Shown here piece by piece: positions 57,915 through 64,000 of a stretch of DNA of 64,000 bases. The notes below the pieces were generated by a model that was not told the origin of the DNA, made no database searches, and saw only the letters and a program-made list of their open reading frames with translations. A program made the translations under genes and the position numbers. Source of the DNA: Zygnema cylindricum (Eukaryota > Streptophyta > Zygnematophyceae > Zygnematales > Zygnemataceae). The DNA is taken from the NCBI GenBank assembly GCA_037447655.1, contig JBBHKE010000330.1, positions 62,001 to 126,000 on the forward strand. Direction: 5' to 3'. Every line of letters begins with the position of its first letter. The stretch's first letter is position 1.

Positions 57915-58530
57915 CACCGTGAATCGTAATTAGAGTAATGAAAAAATTAGAGTACAAAAACCAAAAAAAACAATTAGAGTAATGAACGCTAATTTATGTA
58001 ATAGAGCTTTTTCAACTATGAAGTTTACTCTAATTTATTTAAGCATTTTATATTAGGTTATGTCGGCGATAATTTTTTGAGTGATAATTATTAACACTAA
58101 ATTACGTAGACGTACAAAATGTGTCAGTCCGTGTAGTATTGACGTCATTATGACGCTAGTACTATTTGTCGCATTGAGTGTCAGTTAATGTTCACACTGA
58201 CGACGATGCTGTCGACGGACGAGAGTTATGCGAACGGATTTTTTTCGATGTGATTGATTTTTTTGGTTAGTGCGATTTCACGTGCGAGCGCGATTCTATT
58301 AAATCATTATTTGTACCTTCTTACTTATAAAAGTACAATTTTGCACGGTCAGACGTCGTCCGTACTCCACACTATTTAAAAATAGCCTATATTATAATTT
58401 TTACGCTAATTAAACCTCACCTAAATTAGAATAATGAAAAAATTAGAATCGATTACTCTATTTGATGTGATAGAGTCGAAATTTCGAGCGACCGAATTAG
58501 AGTAATTTACTCTAATTACGATTCGCGGTG
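57915..58530. mobile_element. MITE M7 (616-bp subfamily), intact
   Basis: TIRs CACCGTGAATCGTAATTAG and complement, TA on both sides. ATTAGAGTAAT-type motifs recur near both ends. It is the reference copy for the split M1. Confidence 0.9.
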
Positions 58531-58532
58531 TA

Positions 58533-58821
58533 GTTAGTAACTGGACGACGTGACCGCTTGCTTCGAAAACACGTATTCGGACGGTCGACGTTGTCGCCCA
58601 GAATTTTGGAGAACCTTGACGTGCGACATAAATCATGTTTAAATGAAAAAAAAAACAGTACGTCTTTGTACGTAAACTAGCTGGATCTGTACGAAAGTAC
58701 ACTTTTTCCAGGAAAGAACCCCACTTTTTCGCCTGATGGAGGTTCACCCTAACTGAGTAATCCTTGAAATCCCCGCCCGGCTTCTTAGCCCCCCCGTACG
58801 CCCCCGACACGTGCGGTACAG
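58533..58821. other. Unassigned spacer
   Basis: Nothing recognised. Includes a short C-rich stretch near 58770-58800. Confidence 0.5.
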
Positions 58822-58823
58822 TA

Positions 58824-59359
58824 CACCACGAATTGTTATTAGTGTCAATGTCACTAATTTGGGTTCTTAAAACTTTGAATTTTTTTCCTCAAATAGGATA
58901 CATGATTTTAATTTTTCCTTGACGTTAATTAAAGCACCGTACAAAATAGCGTAAAGAACGAGAGTACAATAAGAGCTAAATAGTGTGGTGCACGGTCGAT
59001 GTCAGACCGTACATAAATGTACCTTTTCAAGTGAAAAATTTACAAATATGAATTAAATCAGACGCGCACGCATAGGAACGTGCGCTAAAAAATTTGGATT
59101 ATTCTGAAACGTAAATTGGTCTGACATGTACGGATTTTTAAGTTTCAGGACGGCGTACGATTTATAATATTATGTACGGATAGCTATAATAATTTATATA
59201 ATCGTACGGCGACTATTCCATTTTTGCTGTTCCCAAATTAGCATAATGCCGAAATTAGAATACACCTTTTTTTTTAATTTCAAATTCTTAATTATCATCA
59301 ATTACGATAAAATTTCTTCAACACTATTTAAACTTTGACACTAATAACGATTCGCGGTG
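58824..59359. mobile_element. MITE M8 (about 540-bp subfamily)
   Basis: 536 bp, TIRs CACCACGAATTGTTATTAGT and complement, TA on both sides. Inverted relative to M10 at 59954. Confidence 0.88.
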
Positions 59360-59450
59360 TACTTGTGTAGGAGGAAGCGGAGTAAAGTCGGCTACAGTAC
59401 ATAACCGTACCACACTGACTTCATTCCGCACAAACGATGTTGAGATGCTA

Positions 59451-59951
59451 CACCGCGAATCGTTATTAGAGTAATGAAAAAAATAGAGTACAAAAACTAA
59501 AAAAAACAATTAGAGTAATTAACGCTAATTTATGTGATAGAGCTTTTTCAACTATGAATTTTACTCTAATTTATTTAAGTACTCTAATTTGGCACGCTAA
59601 TATCCTCTACTGTAAATAAGGTATTGGTACAGAATTTGGCAAAACGTACAGTTTATCGTCACTATGACGTTTGCACTACGCGGTTTGTTAAAACGCAGTT
59701 ACATGATAACGGCCTGTATTAAATCATTATTTGTACTTTTTTACTTAATAAAGTACAATTTTGCACGGTCTGACACCATCCGTACTCCACACAGTTTAAA
59801 ACGAACCTATATTAGAATTAAAAACGCTAAGTAAACTTTACCTTAAATAGAATAATGAAAAAATTATAATCGTTTACTCTATTTCATGTGATAGAGTCGA
59901 AATCTCGAGAGACCTAATTAGAGTAATTTACTCTAATTACGATTGGCGGTG
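59451..59951. mobile_element. MITE M9 (501-bp subfamily)
   Basis: 501 bp, CACCGCGAATCG to CGATTGGCGGTG, TA at 59449-59450 and 59952-59953. Its right TA is also the left TA of M10. Confidence 0.9.
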
Positions 59952-59953
59952 TA

Positions 59954-60493
59954 CACATCGAATCGTTATTAGTGTCAAAGTTTAAATAGTGTTGAAGAAA
60001 ATTTACCGTAATTGATGCTAATTAAGAATTTGAATTAAAAAAAAAAAACGGTGTATTATAATTTCGGCGTTTATGCTAATTTGGGAACAGCAAAAATGGA
60101 ATATGCGCTGTGCGATTATATACATTAATATATGTATTCGTACAAAATATAAGAAATCGTACGCCGTCGCGAATTTAAAAAAGCCGTACATGCCATACTA
60201 GTTTACGTGTCATACTAATCCCGTTTATTTGAGCGCACGTTCCTATGCGTGCGCTTCTGATTTAATTCATTTTATTAAAATTTTCACATGAAAAGGTACA
60301 GTTATGTACGGTCTGACATCGACCCTACACCACACTATTTATATTTTATTGTACTTTCGGGTTTTATTTTTTTTGTACGGTTTCCTTAATTAACGTCAAG
60401 GAAAAATTAAAATCATGTATCCTATTTGAAAAAAAAAAACAAAATTTTAAGAACCCAAATTAGTGGCTTCGACACTATTAACGATTGGCGGTG
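59954..60493. mobile_element. MITE M10 (about 540-bp subfamily)
   Basis: 540 bp, CACATCGAATCG to CGATTGGCGGTG, TA on both sides. It is the reverse complement of M8 with substitutions, so M8, M9 and M10 form an inverted pair around a different subfamily. Confidence 0.88.
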
Positions 60494-60495
60494 TA

Positions 60496-61030
60496 CAGTG
60501 ACGTCCTACAATCAGAAAGGCCAAACGAGGTGACGCACCAGGCTGGAGATGCAAATCCAAAGGTCGTCGGTGTTCTTTGTTTGACCCTGCTGTCCTACTG
60601 GCCACTGTGGCTGGCGAGTGGCACGTTTCGGGGCCACCGACACTCATCGATATGTCTTGTAGCAGAAAACTCCAAAAATTTTCGTACAGTTTGTGAATTT
60701 CGCAGAAAATTGGAGACACGATAAACATACAGTCCAGTTTGGAGCGAGACCCAATGGAACCGAAGGAAGTAAACTGGTTAACCACGGTTTGGCACATTGA
60801 ATCCAATTTAAGGCGCGAACCCCGATGGTACTGAAGTAATGTGGATTTTCACAGTTTGGTTCATTAAATGCAATGTAAGCTTTTCTATGATTTGTTTAGT
60901 TCCGCCAAGTTCAAAAGCCGTTTGGTTTATCAAGCCAACCATCATCATATACAAGATTATATATTGAGTTTTGGGAGGACAAGGCAAATTGATAAATTGG
61001 CCATATAATTTGCATATGGTATTTGGGTAG
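60496..61030. other. Unassigned; diverged 69-bp tandem pair
   Basis: Units starting GTCCAGTTT (60732) and ATCCAATTT (60801) are a diverged tandem repeat. Nothing else recognised. Confidence 0.45.
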
Positions 61031-61059
61031 ATGTGACAACAAGGAAGACAACAGTTGCG

Positions 61060-61175
61060 ACAACCATGAGTACCACCACCGCCACTGCAACCGCCACCAT
61101 CAGCCCCACCACCCCCCCCCCCACCCACTCCCCCCCCCCCCCCCCCCCCCCCACCACCACTACCACCATCACCTT
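61060..61175. repeat. CCA/ACC microsatellite with 23-base poly-C
   Basis: CCACCA-type repeats flank a run of C from 61130 to 61152. The minus strand is a G-run prone to G-quadruplex formation and to sequencing error. Confidence 0.88.
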
Positions 61176-61329
61176 GCCATGGCCACTACGAATACCTTTA
61201 ATAAAACCTTGTCCATACTTAGAGCTCCAATTCCATCATTTGCTGTAGCCCCCAACTCAAACATAGCCACAGCTCTCGCCTGAACCACAACCGATGCCTA
61301 AGCTTCAACCCCCAACCCAAGCGAGATAC

Positions 61330-61640
61330 ATAACGACAACCAAAACCATACCCCCTTGCATAAACATAACCAAACAATAACCATAACGAACATGACAACA
61401 ACGATGATAACCACGACGACAATGACAACATACACGACAATGACATTGAGAGGAAGAATAATAAAAAAAAGCATGATAAAGACGAATATAGCGGTAACAA
61501 CCACAACAAATAAATTAAATACGACGACGGAAACAACAAGGAAACTAACAAAATAACCGACGACAAGAATGATATTGACAATTGCAATAAGAACGGGTAT
61601 AATGAGAGGAAAAGCAACATCATCGACGACAAAAAAAACA
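61330..61640. repeat. Low-complexity AAC/GAC-rich tract
   Basis: Interrupted ACAACGACGATGA-type repeats, strongly purine/C-biased on the plus strand. The long open frames it produces are composition artefacts. Confidence 0.7.
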
Positions 61641-62327
61641 ACTACTCTTGGTCATTTCTAACATTTCATACACGTTCGAACGAGTGGATTATTTAATCTT
61701 CAACCTTTATGACTCCCCACTATCTCGAAGAGGCGACAATTGTTGAAAATATAATTCGCTACATGACATGTTACGTACTTACCACGCTTAGAAAATTGGC
61801 CTATTGATGAAACATTGATAATTTGTCTTTGACATCGTGTGCATATTCGACAATGGACAACAAGTGCGTAAGCATCTACATTTCGTTGCTAGTTTTGTGT
61901 GAGTCTTTGTTAGTTTGCCCTTCTACGTGCGTTTGTTCCTTTCCTTTTCCTTTGGTATCAGGTCTGTTTCCCCTACTGTCATGTTTTTTATACCTTTTTT
62001 GGTTGTCCATTTTTACCGTGTGCTCCTATGGTTGACCCCCGTTTTTTTTAAGAAAGCTAGACTCTTACGAAAAATTGCAGTGAGGAAAGGAGAAAGCACT
62101 TTCAGCTTTACCCACATTTTTCTCCTTTTGTTACCCGGATGTTTTTCCATCTAGCATTTTGAAATAAAGCCGTTAATTATTTTGGCGTCATTGGAAGGTC
62201 GTTTTCGCAATAAACACATTTTTCGCCTATGAATGATTGGGGTCACAATTAGCCCATTCATGACTCGCCGGGAATATCGGCGATGTGAAATAACCATTTT
62301 TTACAATTGTTTTACGCTTCTCAAATA
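61641..62327. other. Unassigned stretch
   Basis: Hydrophobic short frames at 61823-62154 have no recognised family. Confidence 0.45.
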
Positions 62328-62329
62328 TA

Positions 62330-62530
62330 CACCTTGTATCGCTATTAGTGTTAATGTTTTTTTGTCGCTTAAAATATATTTTTTACGTACACGCATGTCG
62401 GAATACGGATCTGACGGATGCGATTTAAAGTCAAGATTCTCACCTTCCGATTGGCGGTCTCCATTTGAAATTCGGGAAAATGTGTACGGAGAAAAGATTT
62501 TTAATTGGCAAAAAAATTATTAACACTTAC
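62330..62530. mobile_element. MITE M11 (215-bp subfamily), right end decayed
   Basis: CACCTTGTATCGCTATTAGTG after TA; the interior matches M6. The right TIR is reduced to ATTAACACTTACACC. Confidence 0.72.
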
Positions 62531-64000
62531 ACCAAATCTACTCGAATCTTTTTCCTTTTTGCGGACGGCTAAAAATGCGTCTCAAAAATATCTTTTCACG
62601 GTCAATTATAACTTGTGCGCTTATCTTCCGCTTTCCGCAATCCGACACGTGTAACAATTTTAGAGGCTCGCCTACTCCGCCGCGGCTACTCCAATTATTA
62701 AATTAAATTTTTGCAAGGGCTATTTTTGCCGGCCATCAAATATTGTTAACGATCTTCAAACGTTTAAAGTTGAAAGTTTCAAACGGCCGGAAATGTGGCC
62801 CAGTAGGGATACCTTGTCGTTTATATATTGACCATTGAGTAAAATAGAGCAACCGGTAAGCTAATCGATATTGATAATTTATTAATTTATTTTTTTTAGT
62901 TTGTATTCGTTTTAATGTGTGAATAGCTAAAAGCCTAAAATAGTAAAATACCTTGCGACTGGAACAGTACTAACAAGCTTAGACTAAACGACAAATAAAA
63001 GGAGCCAGAATGAAGTGAAGGGCGAGGAGGAAAATGCCAAAAGCAGAAATCTCCAGGAGAATCGAGTTGGCCTCTCGCTAGAAGTCAAAAAGTTTTAGAC
63101 ATATTTGTACTTTTGCGCCTTGTCAATTTGCTAGACTTGAAATTTCTGACACGTGGACAAGTGAAAATGGTTATCACTTTAAAATCTAGAAAAGCCAAGA
63201 TTGTTTTCGATTCCAAGAAATTAATGTACGGATTCTGCCGTACTTTTGCTGTTTTTTAGTGGAGAATATAGCTGCCGGTTCAATAAGGATGATGAGCTGG
63301 CTGTCGTATTGGAAGAATTTGTTCTTGTTAGAAATTTTTGTCTATTTACTGCCCGAATTTCCCTAGAAAAGGCAGTTCTAGCTAAGAAATCTCCAAGGTA
63401 CTTATTCTAAGTTTCATATTTTGTCGTTTTCAATCCCAGTGGACAGACAAAAACTCCCCTGAGCAGCCCTGTGTCGGTTAAACTAGGGCTTTTTTGACAG
63501 CTGGCAATATTCGCGGCAGTCTGGCAGATCATAGAAATCCAAAAATCCTCAACAGAATCATTTCATCGAAAGATCCGCGCAGTAAGGGCCAGCCGCACGG
63601 CGAGCCTTTTTCATCCGTACGACCCGTACAATACTCCGCCACAGACGCTCGACAAATTTTTCCGTTTCCGTCATAACTTTAATTTTTTCCAAGCTGGAAT
63701 CGAACTTTCCAAAAAAAATAAAATCGCAGCAGCCAATAGAAATCGAGATCCTCTCTCCTCTTTCCACTAAATTCCAAAATCGTCAGTCAGCTGCTTTCCT
63801 CTAATTTTCAAAACTGTACACTGTTCTCCGTACGGTTATTATAAAATAAATAAATAAATGGAATCCACGTCGGACAAGTCAGCGCCTTAAAACTGACAAC
63901 GAAAAAAATGAAAAAAAAACGGTCAGCCCGTATCCGTACACGACGGTATCTCCCTCATGTCGGCGCCGACCAAACATCACCGCCTCTAAAAATTCGCCAC
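62531..64000. other. Unassigned stretch
   Basis: 1.5 kb with no recognised domain, LTR or TIR. More GC-balanced than the MITE tract, so it may be the flank of a host gene outside the window. Confidence 0.5.

Noticed and set aside
57392-57922. Plus-strand frames of 83 and 89 codons as a host gene
   Set aside because: No domain or start context seen; the second overlaps MITE M7.
61023-61556. His/Pro-, Gly- and Thr-rich open frames on both strands
   Set aside because: Products of the CCA/poly-C and AAC/GAC low-complexity tracts.

Overview
This is eukaryotic nuclear DNA made almost entirely of transposable elements. I find no convincing single-copy host gene, rRNA, tRNA gene, CRISPR array or bacterial feature. 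A run of 10 Ns at 23558-23567 shows a scaffolded assembly. All recognisable coding sequence is Ty1/copia-type (gag, then protease, integrase, reverse transcriptase, RNase H), plus one unassigned gag. The primer-binding site reads GGTTATGGGCCCACC. It is complementary to the anticodon arm of initiator tRNA-Met, in the form I recall for plants (GGTGGGCCCATAACC) rather than animals. A plant or green alga is therefore my best guess, not a certainty.

Layout. (1) 1-19648: four nested layers. Element D (minus) holds element A (plus, 93-18241, target-site duplication TAAGA). A holds an 11.7-kb composite, LTR-B-LTR-C-LTR (minus, 5301-16967, duplication CAATT). (2) 19649-23557: a decayed unassigned gag (E), a 40-bp minisatellite of about 26 copies, and an LTR fragment. 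(3) 25025-47455: one 616-bp MITE (M1) split by two composites: F/J (minus, 25291-37694), which carries the youngest element G (plus, 27250-33432), and K1/K2 (minus, 37973-47373, duplication TCATT), which carries fragment L. The three M1 pieces, less the duplications, total exactly 616 bp, the length of the intact copy M7. (4) 47456-64000: a MITE-rich, AT-rich tract. It has many TIR elements with CACCGCGAATCG-like ends at TA, a solo LTR, a 2.2-kb long-TIR element with an 8-bp duplication, microsatellites, and stretches where I recognise nothing.

How the parts work together. The copia elements share an unusual 5' architecture. The LTR ends in CA and is followed at once by a primer site matching the anticodon of initiator tRNA-Met, so the ATG that opens gag lies inside the primer site. 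This is the half-tRNA priming arrangement known from Drosophila copia. All but one of the LTR families also carry, on the antisense strand, a tRNA-like module (B box with a following T-run, and in several an A box), which suggests an antisense Pol III unit. Composite arrays of the form LTR-internal-LTR-internal-LTR recur. In B/C the two internal regions are reciprocal mosaics, as expected if a one-LTR circle recombined into an integrated copy.

Limits: boundaries marked TG...CA with matching duplications are firm. Domain edges inside decayed elements are approximate. All identity estimates were made by eye.
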